This document shows positions 1 to 7,489 of a DNA stretch of 41,285 bases, in pieces (position 1 is the first letter of the stretch; every line of letters starts with the position of its first letter). The stretch is taken from positions 1 through 41,285 of the forward strand of contig JADGQX010000009.1 of NCBI GenBank assembly GCA_017881445.1, given 5' to 3'. A program made the translations under genes and the position numbers. This DNA is from Gemmatimonadota bacterium. Its GTDB lineage: Bacteria > Gemmatimonadota > Gemmatimonadetes > Longimicrobiales > RSA9. The notes under the pieces are model-generated. The model was given only the letters and a program-made list of their open reading frames with translations, was not told the origin of the DNA and made no database searches.

Positions 1-795
1 GAAATGGTCGGGAGTCGCCAGCGGATTGCCGGCGGCGTCGTACACACGAAGGAAGGAGAAATCCAGGTCGTAGCGCGGGTAGCTGAAATTGTCGGGATCG
101 CCGCCGAAGAAGCCCATCTGCTCCTCGGGCGCGGCCACCAGGCGCACGTCCGTGTATCGGCGGAAGACGTAGGCCGAGTAGCGGCCACCCTGGTACAGCG
201 CTACGACCTGCGCCACGACGGCGTCGGCGCCGCCGGCGGCGGCGTAGCTTTGCTTCAGCCGGCGCCGGATGGCGTCGAAGGCGCGTTCCCGCGCCTGCGG
301 GCGCGCGCTGTCGTCCGGGGCGGCGTCCAGGGCGTGGAAGACCTCGTCACTCACGTCGTCGACGGCGATGAGCTGATCGACGTAGTAGCTCGGGATCCGG
401 CGCTCGTCGGCCAGGGTAGCGGCCTTGAAGCCGGTGTCGAGGAAGTGCTCTCCCTCCTTCTGCACGGCCAGGATGGAGCCGCGGGCGCAGTGGTGGTTGG
501 TGACCACCAGGCCATTGGGCGAGACGAAGGACGCGGAGCAGCCCGGGATACGCAGCGCCGCCAGCCGCGCCCGGGCGAACCAGGCACTGTCCGCGCGGAA
601 GCCGTAGCTCTCGCTGAAGTACTTCGCCGGCGGATACTCGAACGTCCACATCCGGCCCGCGTCGAAGGGCCCCGCGCGCACGGTGTCCGTACCCCCCTGG
701 CCGCGGACGGGGGCAGGCGCCGCGAGGGCGGCCAGCAGCGCGAAGGCGAGGGCGGCGGCGGGGGAGGCGGTCCGGCCGTATCTGGAAACGAGCAT
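1..795 (-). CDS. S46 family serine peptidase (DPP7/DPP11-like), N-terminal part
   Basis: This is the N-terminal 265 residues of an S46 dipeptidyl-peptidase; the C-terminus lies beyond position 1. A signal peptide covers about residues 1-33 (hydrophobic core AALAFALLAALAAPAP), so export to the periplasm is expected. The family catalytic-histidine segment is present as VTNHHCA (residues 98-104), preceded by GCSASFVSPNG. The strongly conserved FGGDPDNFSYPRYDLDF block spans residues 230-246. The catalytic Ser lies in the missing part. S46 enzymes release dipeptides from the N-terminus of oligopeptides and feed amino-acid catabolism. The ATG at 795 has a GGAG seven bases upstream. The gene is divergent from larE. 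Specificity (DPP7 versus DPP11) cannot be judged here. Confidence 0.9.
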   Translation of the reverse strand, partial: MLVSRYGRTASPAAALAFALLAALAAPAPVRGQGGTDTVRAGPFDAGRMWTFEYPPAKYFSESYGFRADSAWFARARLAALRIPGCSASFVSPNGLVVTNHHCARGSILAVQKEGEHFLDTGFKAATLADERRIPSYYVDQLIAVDDVSDEVFHALDAAPDDSARPQARERAFDAIRRRLKQSYAAAGGADAVVAQVVALYQGGRYSAYVFRRYTDVRLVAAPEEQMGFFGGDPDNFSYPRYDLDFSFLRVYDAAGNPLATPDHF

Positions 796-846
796 TGCGG
801 ACTCCAGGGATTCTGCGTGTTGGCGCGGGCGATGCACGGCCACGGT

Positions 847-876
847 ACTGTAGCATCGCGGCGGCCCGGGGTCCAA
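847..876 (-). promoter_or_regulatory. Possible promoter of the S46 peptidase gene
   Basis: Read on the minus strand, TTGGAC is followed after 18 bases by TACAGT, about 50 bases before the start codon at 795. The -35 match is weak. A perfect 8-bp hairpin (878-896) lies just upstream of it. Confidence 0.35.
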
Positions 877-906
877 GCCGGGCGCGTCGCCCGGCCCGTG
901 CGCGGC

Positions 907-935
907 TTGTTGCGCCCGGCGGCGAGGCATAGCTT
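907..935 (+). promoter_or_regulatory. Possible promoter of larE
   Basis: TTGTTG (907-912), a 17-base spacer and TAGCTT (930-935) lie about 50 bases before the larE ATG. The -10 region and its flank (TAGCTTTCG) are identical to those of the rimP promoter candidate, which raises confidence in both. Confidence 0.4.
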
Positions 936-983
936 TCGCGGCCGATCGGCGCGGTGCCCGAAGGGAGAAGGGTCTTGGAAGCG

Positions 984-1850
984 ATGGCGATGGACGGCGG
1001 CGGGCCTACCCCCGTGGACGAGGCCGTGCTGGCGCGCAAGCGGGCGGCGCTGCAGGCGATCCTGTGCGAGTGCGGGACGGTCGTGGTGGGCTACTCGGGG
1101 GGCGTGGACTCGGTGTTCCTGGCCAAGGCCGCGCTGGACGATCTGGGCGCGGGGGCGGTGCTGGCGGTCACGGGCCGGAGCGAGTCGTACCCGGAGGTGC
1201 AGCGGCAGACCGCACTGGAGTGCGTGCGCCGGCTGGGCATCCCCCACCTGGAGATCGACACCTACGAGATGGGCGATGCAGCCTATCTCGCGAACCCGAG
1301 CAACCGCTGCTACTTCTGCAAGACGGAGCTGTGGGACAGGCTGGGGGCGGTGGCGCGGGAGCGTGGCTTCCACGCGGTGCTGGACGGCTCCAACGCGGAC
1401 GACGCCGGCGACTGGCGGCCGGGGCTGCGCGCGGCCCGGGAGCACCGCGTGCGCTCGCCGCTGCTGGAGGCGGGGCTGACCAAGGCGGAGATCCGCGTGC
1501 TCTCCCGCCGCCTGGGGCTGCCGACCTGGGACCAGCCCGCGGCGCCCTGTCTTTCCAGCCGGCTGCCGTACGGGCTGCCGGTCACGGTCGAGCGGCTGAG
1601 GCAGGTGGAGCGGGCGGAGGAGCTTCTGCGCGCCCGGGGACTGCGTGAGTTCCGCGTGCGTCACCACGGCGACGTCGCCCGGATCGAGGCCGGCCCTGTC
1701 GAGACGGCCCGCGTTCTCCACGAGGCCGGCGCCATCGCGCGGGAGCTGAGCGCACTGGGCTTCCAGCGCGTGCTGCTGGACGCGGAGGGCTACCGCCGCG
1801 GCGCGCTGAACGAAGGGCTGGGGCTGGTCCGGCTGGGAGGCGCCGCGTGA
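984..1850 (+). CDS. larE: LarE-type ATP-dependent sacrificial sulfur transferase
   Basis: The 288-residue protein is a PP-loop ATP pyrophosphatase of the LarE family. This family donates sulfur during synthesis of the nickel-pincer cofactor of lactate racemase and related enzymes. The PP-loop SGGVDS lies at residues 38-43, the family motif NRCYFCK at 107-113, and PCLSSRLPYG at 188-197. The last holds Cys189, which I take to correspond to the sacrificial cysteine. The length fits the family. I chose ATG 984 over GTG 954: 984 follows a purine-rich AAGGGAGAAGG stretch and begins close to the conserved part. No larA, larB or larC is visible nearby, so the recipient is unknown. The stop overlaps the next start (GTGA). 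Confidence 0.9.
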   Translation: MAMDGGGPTPVDEAVLARKRAALQAILCECGTVVVGYSGGVDSVFLAKAALDDLGAGAVLAVTGRSESYPEVQRQTALECVRRLGIPHLEIDTYEMGDAAYLANPSNRCYFCKTELWDRLGAVARERGFHAVLDGSNADDAGDWRPGLRAAREHRVRSPLLEAGLTKAEIRVLSRRLGLPTWDQPAAPCLSSRLPYGLPVTVERLRQVERAEELLRARGLREFRVRHHGDVARIEAGPVETARVLHEAGAIARELSALGFQRVLLDAEGYRRGALNEGLGLVRLGGAA

Positions 1851-2053
1851 CCGAGGCCGAGCGGCTGGACGCCGCGCAGGCGATCCTCGCCCGGGAGGGG
1901 ATTCCGGCGCTGGTGACCATCGCGGGGCACGCGCGAGACGTGGCGGCGGTCAGCGCGGCCCCGGAGCACCTGGCGCGGCTGGCCGAGCTGGCGCCCGAGG
2001 TCAAGGCGCTAGGCTTCCGCTACCTCGCCCTGGAGCTGCAGGCCGGGGAATGA
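1847..2053 (+). CDS. Small protein resembling a free-standing LarE C-terminal domain
   Basis: This 68-residue protein overlaps larE by 4 bases (GTGA) and thpR by 4 bases (ATGA), so it is almost certainly translated. I do not know a named family for it. By eye it matches residues about 209-269 of the upstream LarE: ER....A...L...G, then DVA...A.P, then ARL.ELA.E.KALGF. Both end with a hydrophobic strand and Gly. This suggests duplication of the LarE C-terminal region without the PP-loop domain. It might bind a partner or regulate LarE, but no catalytic residue is seen. The homology is my own hand alignment and should be treated as a hypothesis. Confidence 0.7.
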   Translation: MTEAERLDAAQAILAREGIPALVTIAGHARDVAAVSAAPEHLARLAELAPEVKALGFRYLALELQAGE

Positions 2054-2682
2054 GACTCTTCCTGGCACTCAACCTGCCACCTGCCGAACGCGAGCGCATC
2101 CGGCGCGCGACCGCGCCGCTGCGGGCCGCGGTACTGCCCGTGCGCTGGGTGGAAACGGACGCGCTCCACCTCACGCTGAAGTTCCTGGGCGAAGTGGCGG
2201 ATGCCCAAGCGGCGGACGTGCAGGCGGCGGCCGCCCGGGTGGCCGGGGAGTTCCCGGACTTCGACTACGAGCTGCGCGGCCTGGGCGGCTTCCCCAACCT
2301 GCGCGTTCCCCGCGTGGTCTGGGTAGGAGTGCAGGCGCCGCCGGCACTGCCCCGGCTGGCGGTCGCCCTGGACCAGGCCATGGCCGAGCTCGGCTTTCCC
2401 CGCGAGGAGCGGCCATTCTCGGCCCACCTGACGCTGGGCCGCGCCGAGCGGGGGGCGGGGGCGGGGGCGGGCGCCTTCGGCAAGCTGGCGGCCCTTGCCG
2501 CCGAATTCGACTACGCCGCGCGCATCGAGGCGCATAGCGTGGATCTCATGCGAAGTCATCTGTCACCGCGGGGGGCGCGCTACGAGCGCATTGCGGCGGC
2601 GCCGCTGGGCGCTGGCCCGGCTGCGGGCGCCGCGGCCGCACCTCGATCGAGTGCGGGCCCACCGGGCGGGGAGGGGAAATGA
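2050..2682 (+). CDS. thpR: RNA 2',3'-cyclic phosphodiesterase (2H superfamily)
   Basis: A 210-residue 2H phosphoesterase (LigT/ThpR family). Both HxTx signatures are present: HLTL at residues 40-43 (in HLTLKFLG) and HLTL at 126-129 (in HLTLGR). They supply the two histidines that act on 2',3'-cyclic phosphate ends of RNA. The N-terminus MRLFLALNLP is typical. The C-terminal 40 residues are Ala/Gly/Pro-rich and likely disordered. It overlaps its neighbours at both ends (ATGA), so it is cotranscribed with larE and the following membrane-protein gene. Confidence 0.92.
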   Translation: MRLFLALNLPPAERERIRRATAPLRAAVLPVRWVETDALHLTLKFLGEVADAQAADVQAAAARVAGEFPDFDYELRGLGGFPNLRVPRVVWVGVQAPPALPRLAVALDQAMAELGFPREERPFSAHLTLGRAERGAGAGAGAFGKLAALAAEFDYAARIEAHSVDLMRSHLSPRGARYERIAAAPLGAGPAAGAAAAPRSSAGPPGGEGK

Positions 2683-3362
2683 TCCTGCTGTTCGGTTGCA
2701 TGCGACGCATTTTTTCGCTGGTCATCCTGCTGGTGCTGGCGCTGGTCGCGTGGCACTACCGCGACGCGCTCCAGGCCAAGTGGCACGAGCTGAGGGGCGC
2801 GCCGGCGGACACGGGATCCGTCAGCGCCGATGCGGCGCGCACGGGTGAGGAGAAACTGCGCGCGCTGGAGTTGCCCTATCCGCCGGCGCGCACCGCCCTC
2901 TCGGGCGCGGAGCTGCAGGCGCTGCTGCGGACGCGCTTCGCCGGCGTGCTGCCGCGCTGGGTGGACTCGGCCCGGATCCGTCTGGAGGGCGACCGCGTGC
3001 GGTTGAGCGGGCGCGTGCCGGTGGACCACCTGCCCCAGATCCGGTCGCTGGGCGAGGTGGCGGGACTGCTGCCGGACACGGCCGAAGTGGCGGTGAACGG
3101 GCAGGTGATCCCGCTGAGCCACGGTCGCGTGGCGTTGGCGGTGGACCAGGTCACCGCCGCGCACATCCCGCTTCCGCGCCGACTGATTCCCGAGGTACTG
3201 GGCGGGCTGAGGAAGGGCGGCGCGGACGTGCCCGTGGACGCGTTGCCGCTGCCTCTGCCGCACTCGATCACGTCGGCCTACGTCCGGGCCGACTCGCTGA
3301 TCCTGATAACTTCCGCACCGCCTGCCGGCGCCGCTCCTGCCGCCGCCCCCCGACGGAGGTGA
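2679..3362 (+). CDS. Membrane-anchored hypothetical protein
   Basis: I do not recognise this 227-residue protein. One hydrophobic segment (about residues 10-26) directly after MRR suggests a signal anchor, with the rest outside the membrane. The region at about residues 65-200 is an alpha/beta module with repeated amphipathic strands (SARIRLEGDRVRLSGRV and AEVAVNGQVIPL). The C-terminus is an Ala/Pro/Arg tail. The ATG at 2679 overlaps the thpR stop and has a strong GGAGGGG ribosome site, so I prefer it to the internal ATG at 2700. It sits immediately before a sigma-54 response regulator with a 3-base gap, so the two share an operon. Confidence 0.75.
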   Translation: MILLFGCMRRIFSLVILLVLALVAWHYRDALQAKWHELRGAPADTGSVSADAARTGEEKLRALELPYPPARTALSGAELQALLRTRFAGVLPRWVDSARIRLEGDRVRLSGRVPVDHLPQIRSLGEVAGLLPDTAEVAVNGQVIPLSHGRVALAVDQVTAAHIPLPRRLIPEVLGGLRKGGADVPVDALPLPLPHSITSAYVRADSLILITSAPPAGAAPAAAPRRR

Positions 3363-3365
3363 GCC

Positions 3366-4727
3366 GTGGCTCGAATCCTGGTGGTCGATGACGAAGAGGG
3401 GATCCGCAAGATCCTGCAGCAGGTGCTCTCCTACGAGGGCCACGACGTGCGCACCGCCTCCGGCGGCGGCGAGGCCTTCACGGTCTTCCCGGAGTTCCGC
3501 CCCGAGCTGACCTTCCTGGACGTGAAGATGGCGCGCATGGACGGTCTCGAAGTGCTGGACCGGCTGCGCGAGACCGACCCCACCGCGCTGGTGGTGATGA
3601 TCAGCGGGCACGGCAGCATCGAAACCGCGGTGGAGGCGACGCGGCGCGGCGCGTACGACTTCCTGGAGAAGCCGCTCGACACCGACCGGCTGCTGCTCAC
3701 GATCCGCAACGCGCTGCAGACGCGCGGGCTGGTCGAGGAGAACGTCCGGCTGCGGGGCCAGGTCGAGACCCGCTACGAGATGGTGGGCAACTCGTTCGCG
3801 ATCCGCGGGCTGCTGGACCGGGTCGAGAAAGTGGGCCCCACGGACGCGCGGGTGCTGATCACGGGCGAGAACGGCACGGGCAAGGAGCTCGTCGCCCGGG
3901 CGCTGCACCGGGTCTCGCCGCGGGCGGAGCAGCGCTTCGTGGAGGTCAACTGCGCGGCCATTCCGTCGGAGCTCATCGAGAGCGAGCTCTTCGGCCACGT
4001 GAAGGGCTCGTTCACGGGGGCCGTGACGGACCGGGCGGGCAAGTTCGAGCAGGCGAGCGGCGGCACGCTGTTCCTGGACGAGATCGGCGACATGTCGCTG
4101 GCCGCGCAGGCCAAGGTGCTGCGCGCGCTGCAGGAGGGGATCGTCACGCGCGTCGGGGGCGAGCGGCCGATCCGCGTGGACGTGCGGGTCATCGCGGCCA
4201 CGAACAAGGAAGTGGAGAAGGAGATCGCCACCGGCCGGTTCAGGGAGGATCTCTACTTCCGGCTGAACGTGGTGCCGATCCACGTGCCGCCGCTGCGGGA
4301 GCGGCGTGAGGACATCCCCATGCTGGTGCGGCACTTCATGGACAAGGCGATCGAGGAGCAGCGCCTGCCGCCGCGCGGGTTCGCGCCCCCGGCGGTGGAT
4401 CGCCTGGCGCACATGGACTGGCCCGGCAACATCCGGGAGCTGCGCAACACGGTCGAGCGGCTGCTGATCCTGGCCCGCGGCAACGAGGTGACCGCCGGTG
4501 ACGTGGAGCGGCTGGTCGCCGGCGCGCAGCCGGCGGCTTCCGCCCCCGGCGACATGCTGGCCGCGTCCAGCTTCGCCGAGTTCAAGGAGCGGGCCGAGCG
4601 GGCCTACATCGTGGCCAAGCTGCGCGAGCACGACTGGAACGTGAGCGAGACCGCCCGTGCGGTGGACATGCCCCGCTCCAACCTCTACAAGAAGATCGAG
4701 CGGTACGGGCTACTGCGGGAGGACTAG
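3366..4727 (+). CDS. Sigma-54-dependent NtrC-family response regulator
   Basis: A 453-residue enhancer-binding protein with three domains. The receiver (about 1-120) has acidic DD8-9, phospho-acceptor Asp52 and Lys102. The AAA+ sigma-54 activation domain (about 137-375) has Walker A GENGTGKE (167-174) and Walker B TLFLDEIGD (234-242). The Fis-type helix-turn-helix (last 45 residues) ends NLYKKIERYGL. It should activate RpoN-dependent promoters when phosphorylated. The sigma-54 contact loop reads GSFTGA (214-219) rather than the usual GAFTGA. The start is GTG with GGAGG seven bases upstream. No cognate histidine kinase is adjacent. The targets are unknown. Confidence 0.93.
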   Translation: MARILVVDDEEGIRKILQQVLSYEGHDVRTASGGGEAFTVFPEFRPELTFLDVKMARMDGLEVLDRLRETDPTALVVMISGHGSIETAVEATRRGAYDFLEKPLDTDRLLLTIRNALQTRGLVEENVRLRGQVETRYEMVGNSFAIRGLLDRVEKVGPTDARVLITGENGTGKELVARALHRVSPRAEQRFVEVNCAAIPSELIESELFGHVKGSFTGAVTDRAGKFEQASGGTLFLDEIGDMSLAAQAKVLRALQEGIVTRVGGERPIRVDVRVIAATNKEVEKEIATGRFREDLYFRLNVVPIHVPPLRERREDIPMLVRHFMDKAIEEQRLPPRGFAPPAVDRLAHMDWPGNIRELRNTVERLLILARGNEVTAGDVERLVAGAQPAASAPGDMLAASSFAEFKERAERAYIVAKLREHDWNVSETARAVDMPRSNLYKKIERYGLLRED

Positions 4728-4868
4728 TCGCTCCCGCGCGGCCACGCCTCAGCCCGGTAGCCGGCCGGCGGGGCATGTTCAACAGACGCCAGCCTGTCGG
4801 AGCTGGGATCGACCGGCGTGCGGGTCGGCTGCTCGTCGCGGCCGGCCGGCGCATCGGCGGGAGGAATC

Positions 4869-5600
4869 ATGCCGCTACCAGCCGCGCCCACGCTCCGACA
4901 GACATTGTTGTGGGGTGGCCTCGGCTTCGCGGCGGTCGCCCTCGCCGGCTCCATGACCGCCATTCACGTGACGGGCATGCGCCGGGCGGAGCTGGAGCGA
5001 AGCACGGAGGCGGTGTTCCAGGAGGAGCAGATCGCCAACCGGATCGTCGCCGCCGTGAACCGGCAGGTGCTCGACGCCATGTTCTACTTGCGCGACCCAC
5101 GCCCGGAAACCCTCGAGGCGTTCCGCCGCGAGAGTGGCGCTGCCTACGACAACCTGACCCTCTACCTGTTCCGCGATCTAACCCTACCGGAGCGGATTCA
5201 GGTGGAGACCATGAAGGAGCGGCACCAGCTGGTGGAGGTCACGGCGCAGACGGCGTTCGACCTGGCGGCACAGGGCCGCGCCGCGGACGCCGAGGTGCGG
5301 GTGCAGCTGCTGCAAGCCCGCGTCGCCGACCTGCAAAGCTCGGTGTTCCGGGCGGCCACCGGGCAGGAGCTGACCTATGGCGCCGTCCTGGCCTACGACG
5401 CGGTGGCACTGGTGGCCGAAGGACTCCGGCGGGGCGCGCGCAACCGGGACGAGCTGCAGCGCTTCCTGGCGCATCTGCGTCGTCCCGGTTTCCCGGGAGT
5501 CGGCGGCGCCGTCTTCTTCGACGGCCGCGGCGACGCGGATCGCCCCTATCTGCTCGCCGAGGTCCTGGCCGACAGCGTGCGGGCGATCCAGCCGCGCTGA
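4869..5600 (+). CDS. Membrane/helical-bundle protein fused to a periplasmic-binding-protein C-terminal segment
   Basis: This 243-residue protein has an unusual make-up. Residues 12-33 form a transmembrane helix. Residues 34-165 are long amphipathic helices like the four-helix-bundle sensors of chemoreceptors and kinases. Residues 168-232 closely resemble the last part of a branched-chain amino-acid binding protein (Peripla_BP_6): an AYDAV..L..GLRR helix, then a FPGVGGAVFFDGRGDADRPYL segment. The larger N-terminal part of that fold is missing. I chose ATG 4869 because GGAGGAA lies just upstream; the frame is open further upstream, but without such a site. It may be a sensor that lost its output domain, or a repurposed fragment. 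Function unknown. Confidence 0.75.
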   Translation: MPLPAAPTLRQTLLWGGLGFAAVALAGSMTAIHVTGMRRAELERSTEAVFQEEQIANRIVAAVNRQVLDAMFYLRDPRPETLEAFRRESGAAYDNLTLYLFRDLTLPERIQVETMKERHQLVEVTAQTAFDLAAQGRAADAEVRVQLLQARVADLQSSVFRAATGQELTYGAVLAYDAVALVAEGLRRGARNRDELQRFLAHLRRPGFPGVGGAVFFDGRGDADRPYLLAEVLADSVRAIQPR

Positions 5601-5610
5601 CCGCCGCCGG

Positions 5611-5635
5611 GCGCCGGGGTTGCCGCCCCCGGCGC
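5611..5635 (+). terminator. GC-rich hairpin downstream of the fusion gene
   Basis: Perfect 9-bp inverted repeat GCGCCGGGG / CCCCGGCGC with a 7-base loop, starting 10 bases after the stop codon. There is no T-run, so termination would be inefficient or factor-assisted. Confidence 0.5.
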
Positions 5636-5696
5636 GCCTCCCCAGAATCCTCGACGCGATCTGCGCTCACCCCAGAGCCCCGCCGGAGGCGCTCAC

Positions 5697-7199
5697 ATGG
5701 CCGAGACGTTCCTGAACTTCATTGCGGGCGAATGGCGTGAGCCGTCCACCGGCCAGTACCACGAGAACCGCAATCCCGCCGATACGGAGGACGTGATCGG
5801 CCTTTTCCCCCGCTCGGGTCGCGAGGACGTCGAGCGGGCCGTGGCCTCCGCCCGGGAGGGTTTCGAGCGCTGGAAGCGCACGCCGGCACCCGCCCGCGGC
5901 GACGTGCTGCGCCGGGCGGGCGACCTGATGACGGAGCACAAGGAGGAGATCGCGCGCATCATGACGCGCGAGATGGGAAAGGTCCTGACGGAGACGCGTG
6001 GCGACGTGCAGGAAGGGATCGACACCGCCTACTACGCCGCGTCGGAGGGACGTCGCCTGTTCGGCCACACGGTGCCCAGCGAGCTGCGGGACAAGTGGGC
6101 GATGAGCTACCGCCGGCCCATCGGCATCTGCGGCCTGATCACGCCCTTCAACTTCCCGATGGCCATCCCCACCTGGAAGATGTTCCCGGCGCTCACCTGC
6201 GGGAACTCGGTCATTTTCAAGCCGGCCGAGGACGTGCCGCACACCGCCCACATGCTGGTGGAGCTGCTGCTGGAGGCCGGGCTGCCGCCCGACGTGATCC
6301 AGCTCGTGCACGGCCGCGGCAGCGACGTGGGCAACGTCATGGTGGAGCACCCCGAGATCCCCGTCATCTCCTTCACGGGCTCCACGGACACCGGCGCGCG
6401 CATCGGCGAGGTATGCGGCCGCATGCACAAGCGGCTCTCGCTGGAGATGGGCGGGAAGAACGCCCAGATCGTCATGCCCGACGCCGACCTGGATCTGGCG
6501 CTGGACGGCGTGCTCTGGGGCGCCTTCGGCACCACCGGCCAGCGCTGCACCGCCACCAGCCGGCTGCTGCTGCATGACGACATCCACGCCGCCTTCCTCG
6601 ACCGCCTCGCCCAGCGCGTACGCGCGCTGCGCCTCGGGCCCGGGCTCGAGCAGGGCACCGACGTGGGCCCCCTCATCAACCGCGCGGCGCTGGAGAAGGT
6701 GGAGGAGTACGTCGCCGTCGCCCGGGCCGAGGGCGACGAGGTCGTGGTCGGCGGCCAGCGCGCGAGCGGCGCAGCCCTCACCCGCGGCTTCTTCCACGAG
6801 CCCACCATCCTCGCCGGTGTCCGCGCCGGCAGCCGCCTGGCCTGCGAGGAGGTGTTCGGTCCCGTGCTCAGCGTGATCCGCGTCGCCGACCTGGACGAGG
6901 CCATCCGCGTCAACAACGAGGTGGCCTACGGCCTCTCCAGCTCCATCTACACGCGGGACGTGCGCAGCGCGTTCCGGGCGATCAACGAGCTGGACAACGG
7001 CATCACCTACGTCAACGCGCCCACCATTGGCGCGGAGGCCCACCTTCCCTTCGGCGGCGTCAAGCAGACCGGGAACGGTCACCGGGAAGGCGGTTGGGAG
7101 GTGTACGAGTTCTACTCGGAGACGAAGGTCGCATACGTCGACTACTCGGGGAAGCTGCAGCGAGCGCAGATCGATAACTACGCGGGGTCGCCGAGCTGA
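5697..7199 (+). CDS. NAD(P)-dependent aldehyde dehydrogenase
   Basis: A 500-residue aldehyde dehydrogenase of full family length. It would oxidise an aldehyde to the carboxylate with NAD(P)+. Catalytic Cys284 lies in GTTGQRCTATSR, general base Glu250 in LEMGGKN, oxyanion Asn152 in TPFNFPM, and the cofactor loop at FTGST (226-230). The C-terminal PFGGVKQTGNGHREGG and the YVDYSGKLQRAQID tail place it among semialdehyde or betaine-type dehydrogenases, but the substrate cannot be fixed from sequence. A GGAGG site precedes the ATG. It appears to be monocistronic, between hairpins at 5611-5635 and 7203-7238. Confidence 0.93.
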   Translation: MAETFLNFIAGEWREPSTGQYHENRNPADTEDVIGLFPRSGREDVERAVASAREGFERWKRTPAPARGDVLRRAGDLMTEHKEEIARIMTREMGKVLTETRGDVQEGIDTAYYAASEGRRLFGHTVPSELRDKWAMSYRRPIGICGLITPFNFPMAIPTWKMFPALTCGNSVIFKPAEDVPHTAHMLVELLLEAGLPPDVIQLVHGRGSDVGNVMVEHPEIPVISFTGSTDTGARIGEVCGRMHKRLSLEMGGKNAQIVMPDADLDLALDGVLWGAFGTTGQRCTATSRLLLHDDIHAAFLDRLAQRVRALRLGPGLEQGTDVGPLINRAALEKVEEYVAVARAEGDEVVVGGQRASGAALTRGFFHEPTILAGVRAGSRLACEEVFGPVLSVIRVADLDEAIRVNNEVAYGLSSSIYTRDVRSAFRAINELDNGITYVNAPTIGAEAHLPFGGVKQTGNGHREGGWEVYEFYSETKVAYVDYSGKLQRAQIDNYAGSPS

Positions 7200-7202
7200 T
7201 CG

Positions 7203-7238
7203 CCGGGCGGACCGGTCGGAGCGGCCGGTCCGGCCCGG
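7203..7238 (+). terminator. Hairpin terminator candidate after the aldehyde dehydrogenase
   Basis: Arms 7203-7215 and 7225-7238 pair over 13 bp with one bulged base and a 9-base loop, starting 4 bases after the stop. No T-run follows. The rest of the 290-bp gap to lepB holds a duplicated CCGGATGGCC (7312-7321 and 7325-7334) and further short hairpins, but no gene that I can support. Confidence 0.5.
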
Positions 7239-7437
7239 CGGGCACGCTCCAGCGGGATGGCCACGGGGCTAGCGCGTCCTGCCAGTGCGAGTTATTGTCA
7301 CTTTGCCATCTCCGGATGGCCTCCCCGGATGGCCCTGGCTAGCGCCTGCGTGACAGGCTTTGACGATTTCGCCGTGACGTGCCCGCCCGCGCCCATGCCC
7401 CGCGATTTCTCGGGGTAAGGACGCGCCCGGGCCTGTT

Positions 7438-7460
7438 TGCCCGACCCGGTCGGGCATTTT
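7438..7460 (+). terminator. Inverted repeat with T-run upstream of lepB
   Basis: TGCCCGACC (7438-7446) and GGTCGGGCA (7448-7456) are perfect reverse complements around one central base, and TTTT follows. It may be an intrinsic terminator protecting lepB from readthrough. Being a near-perfect palindrome that abuts the TTGACT at 7459, it could also be an operator. Confidence 0.5.
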
Positions 7461-7488
7461 GACTGTCGGATCGACGGGAAGCTAGCAT
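7459..7488 (+). promoter_or_regulatory. Possible lepB promoter
   Basis: TTGACT (7459-7464), 18 bases, then TAGCAT (7483-7488). If real, transcription starts near 7495, inside the longest lepB reading frame. That would favour a lepB start downstream of 7490. Confidence 0.4.
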
Positions 7489-7489
7489 C

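Noticed and set aside
954-983. GTG 954 as the larE start
   Set aside because: It has no ribosome site and adds ten non-conserved residues; ATG 984 is closer to the conserved domain.
2580-4631. Long minus-strand frame opposite the sigma-54 regulator gene
   Set aside because: Same shadow composition; the plus-strand gene has all expected motifs.
5667-7082. Long minus-strand frame opposite the aldehyde dehydrogenase gene
   Set aside because: Shadow of a fully recognisable enzyme; no homology visible.
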